From Chloracidobacterium sp. UBA6041 (GTDB taxonomy: Bacteria > Acidobacteriota > Blastocatellia > Pyrinomonadales > Pyrinomonadaceae): DNA of 18,430 bases. Both the position numbers and the translations under genes were made by a program. Location of the stretch: assembly GCA_002427845.1 (NCBI GenBank), contig DIYZ01000158.1, forward strand, positions 14,885 to 33,314. Direction: 5' to 3'. Shown piece after piece: positions 7,492 through 14,254 of the stretch. Numbering within the stretch: position 1 is the first letter of the stretch; every line of letters starts with the position of its first letter. The notes under the pieces are model-generated. The model did no database searches. It was not told the DNA's origin and saw nothing but the letters and a program-made list of their open reading frames with translations.

Positions 7492-7998
7492 ATGGCAAAG
7501 CCACAATTAGTAACAGGACTTTTCAAGAATCGTGTTGCCGCGGAGGCGGCAGTCGATGCAATCATGAAGCGCGGCTACACGCGAGACGACATCAGCGTGA
7601 TGATGTCTGACGCTACCCATAGTAAAGAATTTGCCTTACAGGCACGAACGCACGCGGCCGACGGTGCCGGTATCGGCGGCGCGGTTGGCGGTGTAGTGGG
7701 GGCGGTACTGGCAGCGATCGTGGCTGTTGGCAGCACCATTTTCCTGCCTGGGCTAAACCTCGTGATTGCTGGACCGATAGCGGCGGCCCTCGCGGGAGCC
7801 GGCGCCGGCGGTGCGACCGGCGGTGTCATAGGCGCACTCATCGGAGCGGGCATTCCCGAATACCGCGCGAAAGTCTACGAAGCTGGGCTGCGCAGCGGCG
7901 GCATCTTACTGGGAGTGGAAGCTAAGTCGGACGAGGAGGTGGAGAAACTCGAGGAACTACTCACGGCCATCGGAGCTGAGCATGTTCGTGCAGAGTAG
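7492..7998 (+). CDS. General stress protein 17M-like, glycine-rich membrane hairpin protein
   Basis: The protein has 168 residues. It opens with the GSP17M/YflT-like domain (LVTGLFKNRVAAEAAVDAIMKRGYTRDDISVMMSD, about residues 5–40). A long glycine/alanine-rich hydrophobic stretch follows (about 60–128: GIGGAVGGVVGAVLAAIVAVG, then AAALAGAGAGGATGGVIGALIG), resembling glycine-zipper helices that insert in membranes. It ends in an acidic alpha/beta tail (LLGVEAKSDEEVEKLEELLTAIGAEHV). The family is associated with general stress; the exact role is unknown. An upstream TTG at 7474 is in frame, but AAGGAGGA lies just before the ATG, so the ATG is preferred. The neighbouring convergent gene is CsbD-like, also a stress type, which fits a stress locus. 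Confidence 0.85.
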   Translation: MAKPQLVTGLFKNRVAAEAAVDAIMKRGYTRDDISVMMSDATHSKEFALQARTHAADGAGIGGAVGGVVGAVLAAIVAVGSTIFLPGLNLVIAGPIAAALAGAGAGGATGGVIGALIGAGIPEYRAKVYEAGLRSGGILLGVEAKSDEEVEKLEELLTAIGAEHVRAE

Positions 7999-8012
7999 TT
8001 CAGATCTGAAGT
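7997..8012. repeat. Palindrome at the GSP17M stop, possible collapsed REPIN
   Basis: TTCAGATCTGAA (7999–8010) is a perfect palindrome abutting the stop codon. Its AGTTCAGA start is identical to the outer end of the 1302–1361 element, and the mirror half TCTGAA matches that element's other end. It could be a remnant in which the centre was lost. The identity is too short to be sure. Confidence 0.3.
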
Positions 8013-8041
8013 CGAAGAGGGACGCTTCAAGTCGCTATCAC

Positions 8042-8078
8042 AAAAAGGGCTTACGACGACTGATACGTCATAAGCCCT
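8042..8078 (-). terminator. Intrinsic terminator of the csbD gene
   Basis: A 13-base stem (8046–8058 with 8066–8078; one C·A mismatch) encloses a 7-base loop. On the minus strand the stem is followed directly by TTTTT (complement of 8042–8046), the classic Rho-independent layout, 21 bases beyond the csbD stop. On the plus strand the hairpin also follows the stress gene but lacks a T run, so termination in that direction would be weaker. Confidence 0.8.
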
Positions 8079-8099
8079 AAGTGTTAGCGGAGGTGAAAA

Positions 8100-8312
8100 C
8101 TATTTGCGAACTGCTTCGCCGATGTCTTCGATTGCCTCGCCGACTTTTCGGCGAGCCTTTCCGAATCCTTCCCGGACCTTACCGCCGGCGTGATCCGCCC
8201 GCCCTTCTTCTTCCAGGTTGCGGTTGTTGACTGCGCGTCCAACGGTCTCTTTAGTCGTCCCTTTTGCCTGATCAAATTTTCCTGCAAGTTCATCTTTGTT
8301 TGGTAAACCCAT
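8100..8312 (-). CDS. CsbD family stress protein
   Basis: A small, charged, probably helical protein of 70 residues. The opening NKDELAGKFDQAKGTTKETVGRAV is the CsbD-like signature (the family usually has a kG-x-K-x2-VG-type core), followed by a second helix, EGRADHAGGKVREGFGKARRKVGEAIEDIGEAVRK. CsbD is a sigma-B-controlled stress protein in Bacillus; its molecular role is unknown. AAAGGAGG at 7 bases before the ATG supports this start. A hairpin terminator follows, and the gene converges with the GSP17M-like stress gene. A longer frame of 77 residues on the same strand in another phase is a shadow. Confidence 0.9.
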   Translation of the reverse strand: MGLPNKDELAGKFDQAKGTTKETVGRAVNNRNLEEEGRADHAGGKVREGFGKARRKVGEAIEDIGEAVRK

Positions 8313-8559
8313 CGCAAGCCTCCTTTGTTCTTCGCTGTGGAAATATTTTCCCCAGTTAATGGCCTTACACGGTGTAGAGCAACATGCGTTCCTCGCGAAG
8401 AGATGCCCGCATTTTGACCGATTGGAAACGATATAAAGGGAGGAGTTGATTAGTCGGCTTGAAAACGGAAGCGATTAATCGTCGCGGGTGTATGTTTCAG
8501 AGACTCTGCTGCGTGATCTTGGGACAAGCTTACGACTGCTCGAAGATTTGTCCGTGACC

Positions 8560-8587
8560 GGCCAAATGGCCTGAGGCTTTCAGCCTC
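8560..8587. repeat. Double palindrome, REP-like
   Basis: Two adjacent perfect hairpins: GGCC–AAAT–GGCC (8560–8571) and GAGGCT–TTC–AGCCTC (8573–8587), separated by one base. It looks like a dispersed intergenic repeat rather than a terminator, since no T run follows on either strand. Confidence 0.5.
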
Positions 8588-8654
8588 CACGACATCATCA
8601 CTCGATACCAGAGCCGGGATACTGGTCGTTAGCGAACCTGGGAACACAACCAAG

Positions 8655-8696
8655 CAAAAATTTCGGGCGTGTCCCTTTCCCAGGAACACGCCCGAA
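8655..8696 (-). terminator. Intrinsic terminator of the TonB-type receptor gene
   Basis: A perfect 11-base GC-rich stem (TTCGGGCGTGT, 8662–8672, with ACACGCCCGAA, 8686–8696) is followed on the minus strand by ATTTTTG. It begins 21 bases after the receptor stop codon. Confidence 0.85.
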
Positions 8697-8716
8697 TTAC
8701 GGATATTTGCTTTTTC

Positions 8717-11700
8717 CTAGAATTCAAACCGAGCAGCAAACTGAACTTGCCGCTCACGGAAGAAAAAGCCGTCTGCGCCGGTAACCGAGCCAAACGCAGG
8801 GTTGAAAGTCAGATTAGCAGTCGATGTGGGGATAGAGTAGATCGTATTGTTCACCGACGTGACCTGCGTGTGATTGAAAATGTTAAAGCCCTCAGCCAAC
8901 AACTCTAACTTCGTATTCTCCGTAATACCGAATCGGCGCGAGATACGAAGATCGGTATACTTGATCGCAGGTTGCTTGAAGAAATTGCGCGGCAGGAACG
9001 CGAATCGAAGAGAACCGTTCGATCCGTTGATGCCTCCCGCCTGGCTGAACCCAAACGCTGTGCTTGGGCTTCCGGAGACATTCGCGGTGTAGCGCGCGCC
9101 TGAAAATGCATTGAAGATCGGCGAAATCGTCCACCCATCAAGGATTGCACGGCCTACTTTATTGTCGCTGTCTTTGTAGAAGTGAGTGTTGTAAACCAAA
9201 CTCACGACGAACTTATGTCGTCGATCAAAGCTTGACAGACCGTTCTCGCCCTGTTGATCGAAGGGATTGAAGGGAAGTGAGAAATTGGCCGTAAAGGTTT
9301 GCGACCCCTGTCCGTTATCGTACGCCCTTGATAGCGTGTAACTTGTCTGGAACTGCAGGCCGTTGGTTAAACGGCGGTTAGCCTGGAGCACGAGTGCGTG
9401 GTACTTGGAAGATATGTCGCTACGAATCTCCTCAATCAGGCCAAAACGAGTGTCGGGTCTGTTGTTGCCCAGAAAGTAAGGTATCGTCCATTGCACACCA
9501 GCATAAGGACCGTCCAAAATATTGTAAGTCCTCGGGACGGTCACCGGGCTCAGGTTCGTGTCGACGAAGTTCGGAAGATTCTTCCCGAAGCTGAACAGAT
9601 AAGAAGCCGAGACGACCGTATTGCGGGCCACCTCACGCTCCAGGACAACGTCACCCTGATGAATCATTGGGTTTTGAAACCCCTTCGCAAAGTAATTGAC
9701 CGCGGCCGAGCCCGCAGGCGCAGTCGCCAAAATATTCGGGAAAACCGGCGCACTTGGATTACCTAAAGGATTAGCTAGTGCAGGGGGTACTGCAACAGCA
9801 GCAGCCTGCAGGGAAACCGTATTTTGCCCGGCTGAACTTCCCGTGTTGATTAGCGCTTGCAGGACGGTCGAGTTTACGATCGGTCCATAATAGATACCGT
9901 AGCCGGCACGAAGACTGGTCTTTCCATCGCCATTGATGTCCCAGGCAAAACCCACCCTTGGTCCGAAATTGTTTCGGTCGTCTGGCCGATTACCGGTCTG
10001 CGGCAAGAGTGGATTAGTCAGGAAGGGCTGCGGCAAGCGCGAGTACTCGTAACGCAAACCAAGATTCAACGTGAGCCGAGGGGTTACACGCCAGTCATCC
10101 TGAAGGAAATAAGCAAGGCTGGCAGTGGAGAAGCTAAACAGAGAGGGACCGAAACCCTGAGAATAGTTGCTGGTATAACACTTGCCCGCAATCCGTGTGC
10201 TGCTGGAGCATAGCTTACTTGCCGTTCTCAATGCTCCCGACGAGGTGAAGTTCGTATAGTCAACGATGAAGTCATTGATATTCGCGTAACCATAGGAACC
10301 AGCTTCAGTAAACAAACTATCCTGTAAATCTCTGACGCGATTGAAATCGCCACCAAACTTAAACGTATGATTGCCAGATGTTTGCGTGACAGTGTCGGCG
10401 AATTGAAGTCGTCGTTCATCTGGCTGCGCGCGCCGCTCGAGAAATGTTGGCTTGCCAAACTCGAGCCCGTTGGTTAGGAAAACGTCTGGCGACCTTCCGC
10501 CACCCGCAGTGGTCGGTTCGCCTGGAAGCGGGGGCTGGCTGGCCTGAGATTCAAAATCACGAGACCATTGAAAGCGCCCCTCGTTGAGCAGCGTCGGCGA
10601 GATTGTCGACGAGAGACGCAAATTCACTGTATCAGCAACAACGAAGTCGTCGCCGTAGGCTGCGCGTCCGCGCGTGACGGTTGCGGCCGTCTGCACCCCA
10701 GCTGGGGAAGCCCATCGCAGCCGGTTATATGAGGCGGTGAACGTATGATTGTTTGTGATGTTCCAATCGACCTTCGGGAAAAAGAGCTTCTGATCGCCAC
10801 GTCGAGGCACGACACCAGTCTCGCTGGTGAGAAAGTCCAGGGCCGAATTAATCTGCGCATCAGTCAGAATGCGAGACGGATTTTTGAGCGAAGTTTTGAA
10901 GAGATCAGTGGTGCAGCCCGGCGCCGTCGCCGAAACGCACAGGTTGACGGTGTTCAGATAACCGGGAGCAGTAAAGACAGAAACTGCGGGGAAATTGCGT
11001 TTTTGCTGATCATAGCTGAAAAAGAAGAAGGCCTTGTCCTTCACTATCGGCCCGCCGATTGTGCCGCCAAACTGGTAGCGCACATCCTTGGCCTTGAATG
11101 CAACAGGCGTCGAAACTCCGTTAATCAACTTACTTATGGTACTGCGCGGATTCCTTGCACCCCACTTGTTGTTGCGGTCATAAAGGAAACCTGAGCCGTG
11201 AAACTCGTTTGTTCCTGACTTGGTGACAGCGTTGGTGACGCCACCAGCAGAACGTCCGTACTCGGCTGAGTAGTTGGAGGTATTAACCTGGAACTCGCGA
11301 ATCGCGCCCTGGCTTATTGAGTAGGCGCTACGCGTGCGCCCGCGCTCCTCAGAGAAAAAAGCCTGGTTATTGTCACCGCCATCCACCGTATTATTGTTCA
11401 GCAGGCCTGAGATACCGCGGAAACTGATCAGACCAAACGTGCCGTCCGGAGTGGTGCCAGGCGTTAGGATTACGAAGTTGGACCAGCGGCGCCCGTTTAC
11501 CGGCAGTTCGTTAATGGAGGTCTGGTTAAGATTACTGGAGAAGTCTTGCTGCGAGGTATTAATGACAGGAGCTTCCGAGATCACCTCTACCGTGCCACCG
11601 GAAAGTGGGCCGATCGAAAGACCAGCGTTAAGCGTCGTCTCCCGTCCCACTTCAACCAAAACTTTCTCCTGCGTATAAGGACTGAACCCTGCCCCATTTA

Positions 11701-11947
11701 TAGTCACCACATAGCTTCCAGGCTGAAGGCCCGGGACCTTGAACCGACCCTGATCGTCTGTCGTCGCGGTATCTTCCTTATTTGTCTCGGTATTTTTCAC
11801 CGTCACGCTGGCGTTCGGAACAACTTCTTTATTCGGGTTGGAGACAACGCCGCCGATTGCGCCAGTCACGGTTGACTGTCCAAAGGCGATCGCACTCATC
11901 CCGACAATTAACGCAAAGACAAAAGAGAGCTTCACAAATTTCGACAT
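8717..11947 (-). CDS. TonB-dependent-receptor-like outer-membrane protein (Oar-like)
   Basis: The protein has 1,076 residues. The signal peptide is clear (residues 1 to about 24, ending AIAFGQ). A carboxypeptidase-regulatory-like beta-sandwich follows (about 25–115; ATTDDQGRFKVPGLQPGSYVVTINGAGF), then a plug-like domain (SINELPVNGRRWSNFVILTPG, FRGISGLLNNNTVDGGDNN, EYGRSAGGVTNAVTKSGTNEFHGSGF). The remainder looks like a 22-strand barrel with NLGLRYEY, FGPRVGFAWD and SLRAGYGIYYG motifs, ending in a terminal phenylalanine typical of outer-membrane barrels. This is the Oar/TonB-receptor family greatly expanded in Acidobacteriota; the substrate is unknown, possibly a glycan, peptide or iron complex. 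An upstream in-frame start at 12052 exists, but AAGGAG sits 9 bases before the ATG chosen here and the signal peptide begins there. It has its own terminator and a possible promoter. Confidence 0.93.
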   Translation of the reverse strand: MSKFVKLSFVFALIVGMSAIAFGQSTVTGAIGGVVSNPNKEVVPNASVTVKNTETNKEDTATTDDQGRFKVPGLQPGSYVVTINGAGFSPYTQEKVLVEVGRETTLNAGLSIGPLSGGTVEVISEAPVINTSQQDFSSNLNQTSINELPVNGRRWSNFVILTPGTTPDGTFGLISFRGISGLLNNNTVDGGDNNQAFFSEERGRTRSAYSISQGAIREFQVNTSNYSAEYGRSAGGVTNAVTKSGTNEFHGSGFLYDRNNKWGARNPRSTISKLINGVSTPVAFKAKDVRYQFGGTIGGPIVKDKAFFFFSYDQQKRNFPAVSVFTAPGYLNTVNLCVSATAPGCTTDLFKTSLKNPSRILTDAQINSALDFLTSETGVVPRRGDQKLFFPKVDWNITNNHTFTASYNRLRWASPAGVQTAATVTRGRAAYGDDFVVADTVNLRLSSTISPTLLNEGRFQWSRDFESQASQPPLPGEPTTAGGGRSPDVFLTNGLEFGKPTFLERRAQPDERRLQFADTVTQTSGNHTFKFGGDFNRVRDLQDSLFTEAGSYGYANINDFIVDYTNFTSSGALRTASKLCSSSTRIAGKCYTSNYSQGFGPSLFSFSTASLAYFLQDDWRVTPRLTLNLGLRYEYSRLPQPFLTNPLLPQTGNRPDDRNNFGPRVGFAWDINGDGKTSLRAGYGIYYGPIVNSTVLQALINTGSSAGQNTVSLQAAAVAVPPALANPLGNPSAPVFPNILATAPAGSAAVNYFAKGFQNPMIHQGDVVLEREVARNTVVSASYLFSFGKNLPNFVDTNLSPVTVPRTYNILDGPYAGVQWTIPYFLGNNRPDTRFGLIEEIRSDISSKYHALVLQANRRLTNGLQFQTSYTLSRAYDNGQGSQTFTANFSLPFNPFDQQGENGLSSFDRRHKFVVSLVYNTHFYKDSDNKVGRAILDGWTISPIFNAFSGARYTANVSGSPSTAFGFSQAGGINGSNGSLRFAFLPRNFFKQPAIKYTDLRISRRFGITENTKLELLAEGFNIFNHTQVTSVNNTIYSIPTSTANLTFNPAFGSVTGADGFFFRERQVQFAARFEF

Positions 11948-12123
11948 ACTGGGGAACTCCTTAAGCATGAAATAACGTTGAAAGAATCTGCGCTCCGAAT
12001 TGGGCGCAGCTTGCAACCTTGAACGAGTGCAAAATGAATTTAAGCAATTCAATGAAGGAAAGTGAATTTCAACCCCGCTTGCAGATGCGAACTTCTACCA
12101 CGCTTCGCGGACTCTTCGCAAGC

Positions 12124-12129
12124 ATAATA
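12124..12129 (-). promoter_or_regulatory. Possible -10 element of the receptor promoter
   Basis: TATTAT on the minus strand, about 177 bases upstream of the receptor ATG. The region 17 bases further upstream is a poor -35. Speculative. Confidence 0.25.
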
Positions 12130-12203
12130 CGTGTTTAAGTCCCGCAAGAATACATTGTTGCCGCTTCGATCCCTGAAGGAAAAATTGGTGTGTCCGCACC
12201 GCA

Positions 12204-12239
12204 TTGACGTTCGCAAGATTTATGCCGGATAAACGTCAA
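12204..12239. promoter_or_regulatory. Inverted repeat TTGACGTT…AACGTCAA, possible operator
   Basis: Two perfect 8-base half-sites (12204–12211 and 12232–12239) are separated by 20 bases, upstream of the receptor gene and its possible -10. The centre-to-centre spacing of 28 bases is not far from three helical turns, which would suit a dimeric or looping regulator. No regulator gene is adjacent. Confidence 0.3.
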
Positions 12240-12405
12240 CTGCCAGGCATGGGTTTAGTGCCCGATTGTCAACAGTTAGTCGAAAATCGACACTTTCGCG
12301 GCGCTAATAATTAGCCAAGAATTTGGATCAATATCGGAAATTTAGGAAATTCCGATGACGACTCCATGTTCGAGAAGCGGCCCACCTTCAAGAGCATCGT
12401 CTGCC

Positions 12406-12655
12406 CTACACTTTTTCAACGATCATCGCGATGCCCTGCCCACCCGATGCACGCCGTAGCAAGTCCATATCGTCCCGCCCTTCGATGCAGCTCATGAAGC
12501 ACCGTGATAACCAGACGCGTTCCTGTTGCCCCGAGTGGATGTCCCAGCGCGATCGCGCCGCCGTTTACATTAGTGCGAGAACGATCTAGACCCAACTCTT
12601 TCTCAACCGCCAGATACTGCGCAGCGAAAGCTTCATTAACTTCGATCAGATCAAA
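12406..12655 (-). pseudogene. C-terminal remnant of an acetyl-CoA acetyltransferase (thiolase)
   Basis: About 83 codons of thiolase C-terminus survive: FDLIEVNEAFAAQYL, then NVNGGAIALGHPLGATGTR with the catalytic GHP histidine, then LATACIG. Full thiolases have about 390 residues, so roughly the first 300 are missing. A frameshift (net loss of two bases) near 12440 destroys the GGGQG motif: the original frame now ends at 12416, but the ancestral reading GIAMIVEKV and its stop can be read in another phase down to 12406. Homology begins at 12655, right at a palindrome (12657–12676). The open frame upstream of that point overlaps the cupin gene and shows no thiolase similarity. It is almost certainly non-functional. 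Confidence 0.88.
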
Positions 12656-12656
12656 G

Positions 12657-12676
12657 GCGGCTCGCGACGGAGCCGC
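12657..12676. repeat. GC-rich palindrome at the thiolase breakpoint
   Basis: A perfect 7-base stem, GCGGCTC (12657–12663) with GAGCCGC (12670–12676), around a 6-base loop. It lies exactly where thiolase homology stops and resembles a REP-type unit. It could mark the site of the deletion or insertion that broke the gene. Confidence 0.5.
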
Positions 12677-12728
12677 TTGGTCAGAACCGAGCTTATCTCG
12701 CTGAGAAAGTTTTGAGCCGTCTGCTTCC

Positions 12729-13238
12729 TTACTTCCTCGGATCATCTTTCGGGTTCACGTAGACAATTTCCCAGGGGCCGATACCGTGAAGCTGGATAAC
12801 TGTTTCACCGTTAGCCCAGGCAAAGTGTTTCATGTGTGGCGGCAGAAATCCGAAGGTTCCCGGCGGCATTGTGTTTCCCTTGGAGTTGTCGAAGGTGTCT
12901 CCCATCCCCAGGTTGAATGTTCCGGAAACAACGGTGACATGTTCGAACTGGAGATGGTAGTGCGGCTGAATCTTATAGCCGTCGGGCATCCAGAGACGCA
13001 TTGTGTAAATCCCAGGCTTCATCGGATTGCCTTCAAGCACCGCGAGTTTGGCGCCCGGCGGCAAAGCGTTGGGCGCGTCTCCCCACTTGATGTCGTCCGG
13101 TTTGAATAGCCCGTGATCCGCCATCTTCGTTGCGGCTTTCTGGCCCCTGGCGTGTTGCGTTTGTTTCATTGCTGTCTGGGCCAGCGCGATCCCCAAAACC
13201 GCTAGTAACACTGTCATCACAAGAATGATTCTTTTCAT
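12729..13238 (-). CDS. Secreted cupin-domain protein
   Basis: The protein has 169 residues with a signal peptide (MKRIILVMTVLLAVLGIALAQ) and a single cupin barrel. Cupin motif 1 gives probable metal ligands H93, H95 and E99 (or H100) in QPHYHLQFEHVTVVSGTFNLGMGD; motif 2 gives H138 in PPHMKHFAWANGETVIQLHGIGPWEI. The pattern GDAPNALPPGAKLAVLEGNP and the closing YVNPKDDPR are typical of a DUF4437/ChrR-like group found in many soil bacteria; substrate and reaction are unknown. AAGGAGGA 5 bases before the ATG fixes the start. It is 100 bases downstream of the RDD gene. Confidence 0.9.
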   Translation of the reverse strand: MKRIILVMTVLLAVLGIALAQTAMKQTQHARGQKAATKMADHGLFKPDDIKWGDAPNALPPGAKLAVLEGNPMKPGIYTMRLWMPDGYKIQPHYHLQFEHVTVVSGTFNLGMGDTFDNSKGNTMPPGTFGFLPPHMKHFAWANGETVIQLHGIGPWEIVYVNPKDDPRK

Positions 13239-13304
13239 GGGTCCTCCTTTTTCTGTCGGGTGCTAATTTAGACGTCCTTCTAATCCAAATTCAGCAGCAA
13301 GTCA

Positions 13305-13347
13305 ACGCTCAATCAACAACACGCTCAATCAACAACGCTCAATCAAC
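13305..13347. repeat. Three tandem copies of a 13-base repeat at the RDD gene end
   Basis: ACGCTCAATCAAC is present at 13305–13317, 13321–13333 and 13335–13347. The last copy includes the stop codon and the last two codons of the RDD gene, so the array probably grew by slippage from the gene's own 3' end. Each copy supplies TCA, a TGA stop on the minus strand. Confidence 0.85.
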
Positions 13348-14160
13348 GAAGCGATGCTGCGCGCGGTAGCGATGTAACAACTCTTCGAGAAATCCCTCGT
13401 AAGTGAAGGTCGCCGGGTCATAGGTGGGGCGAAGCTTGTACATAATTGGGAGCGTAACTCTCCAGGCCATCCACTGCCGGGGCAGGTCCGCCAAATCCCA
13501 GCGGCGGCGCAAAAAAGTTTCCACTACCTCGATCTCAGATTCGGTTAACAGATTGATATCGGCAACGAAGTCTACCGCCTTGAACGAACGCCGCAGCGCG
13601 GGGTCACTGACAGGCGACGCAAACACCTGGGCGAATGCGGGCGCTTCGGCCTCGCGTTCGCGCACTACCACGGTGCCCGCAACCATGTCGCCGACGCGCT
13701 GATCAGACGAACTCACAAAAACCGAAATCAAGCCGATGGAGTAAAACGGGGCGGGCATGATGTCAAACGTGCGAAGTAGATTCCTGACGGCCGCTTCCCA
13801 GAATGTTACCGGCCGGCCATCTTCTCGAATGACGCGCAACTTGAGCCAACGCTTGCCGGGCGTCTGCCCGTTCCAAATCCACTCGAAAAATGCGAAGTAA
13901 CCTGAAGCGACCAAAAAAACGGTTACGATTAAAACAGCCTTGACCCAATTCGGCGCGTTCGAGAACTGTTCACCAAGGCTCGAATAATTTGCCAGCGTGG
14001 TAAACGCGATTACCATCACGAAGACCACCAGCAACTGCAAAGTATGATCGATGGCACAGGCGATGAAGCGGTTACCAATTGAGGCGAGCGCGAAGTGCAG
14101 CGGCACGCGCTCGGGTGTTTCGATTATTAGAATGTCTTCAGTGGCCAGGGTTGCGGACAT
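13339..14160 (-). CDS. RDD family membrane protein
   Basis: The protein has 273 residues. The N-terminal half is an RDD domain: GNRFIACAID carries the R and D, followed by hydrophobic segments LLVVFVMVIAFTTL and AVLIVTVFLVASGYFAFF. Then come NGQTPGKRWLKLRVI and a third hydrophobic segment ending in DQRVGDMVAGTVVV. The C-terminal ~100 residues are soluble and end HRYRAQHRFVD. RDD proteins are membrane proteins of mostly unknown or transport-related role. The frame is open up to 14205, but that part is translated repeat sequence, so the ATG at 14160 (MSATLATEDILI) is preferred; no Shine–Dalgarno precedes it. Confidence 0.88.
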   Translation of the reverse strand: MSATLATEDILIIETPERVPLHFALASIGNRFIACAIDHTLQLLVVFVMVIAFTTLANYSSLGEQFSNAPNWVKAVLIVTVFLVASGYFAFFEWIWNGQTPGKRWLKLRVIREDGRPVTFWEAAVRNLLRTFDIMPAPFYSIGLISVFVSSSDQRVGDMVAGTVVVREREAEAPAFAQVFASPVSDPALRRSFKAVDFVADINLLTESEIEVVETFLRRRWDLADLPRQWMAWRVTLPIMYKLRPTYDPATFTYEGFLEELLHRYRAQHRFVD

Positions 14161-14167
14161 TGATTTC

Positions 14168-14234
14168 GTAGGACAGGCATTCCTGCCTGTCCTCTGGTTT
14201 TCCAAAAATAGACAGACAAGAATGTCCGTCCCAC
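14168..14234. repeat. Inverted pair of REP-type hairpins between tyrS and the RDD gene
   Basis: Unit 1 contains a perfect 9-base hairpin (14171–14179 with 14184–14192, loop TTCC). Unit 2 contains an 8-base hairpin with one mismatch (14211–14218 with 14223–14230, loop AGAA). Unit 1 (14168–14191) matches the reverse complement of unit 2 (14211–14234) at 19 of 24 positions, so the two also pair over their whole length. In the minus-strand RNA four of the five differences are G·U pairs. The sequence is unlike the 25-base units at 1302 and 17389. It lies just before the RDD ATG. Confidence 0.8.
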
Positions 14235-14254
14235 TTATCGCAGATTTTGTCCTA

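Larger units (their letters stand above)
8313..8716. other. Intergenic region with REP-like palindromes and a terminator
   Basis: These 404 bases lie between csbD and the large receptor gene. The right end holds the receptor terminator (8655–8696), the middle a double palindrome (8560–8587), and the left end the csbD leader with its strong ribosome-binding site. A 79-codon minus-strand frame crosses all of these (8450–8689), but it runs through the terminator stem and its middle is translated palindrome, so I do not call it a gene. Confidence 0.55.
11948..12405. other. Upstream region of the receptor gene
   Basis: These 458 bases have no supported gene. They contain the receptor's leader, a possible -10 at 12124–12129, an 8-base inverted repeat at 12204–12239, and small palindromes at 12282–12294 (GTCGA–AAA–TCGAC type) and near 12336–12355 (CGGAAATT against AAATTCCG, one mismatch). 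The right end runs into the thiolase remnant. Confidence 0.45.

Noticed and set aside
8084..8317. A 77-codon frame overlapping csbD in another phase.
   Set aside because: The csbD frame has the ribosome-binding site at the right spacing and the family motif; the other frame has neither.
8450..8689. A 79-codon minus-strand open frame.
   Set aside because: It runs through the receptor terminator stem and a double palindrome, has no ribosome-binding site, and resembles no family.
11948..12052. A 35-residue N-terminal extension of the receptor.
   Set aside because: It would bury the signal peptide. AAGGAG precedes the inner ATG.
12656..12745. The upstream part of the open frame containing the thiolase remnant as a real N-terminus.
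   Set aside because: It overlaps the cupin gene, has no thiolase similarity and spans a palindrome.
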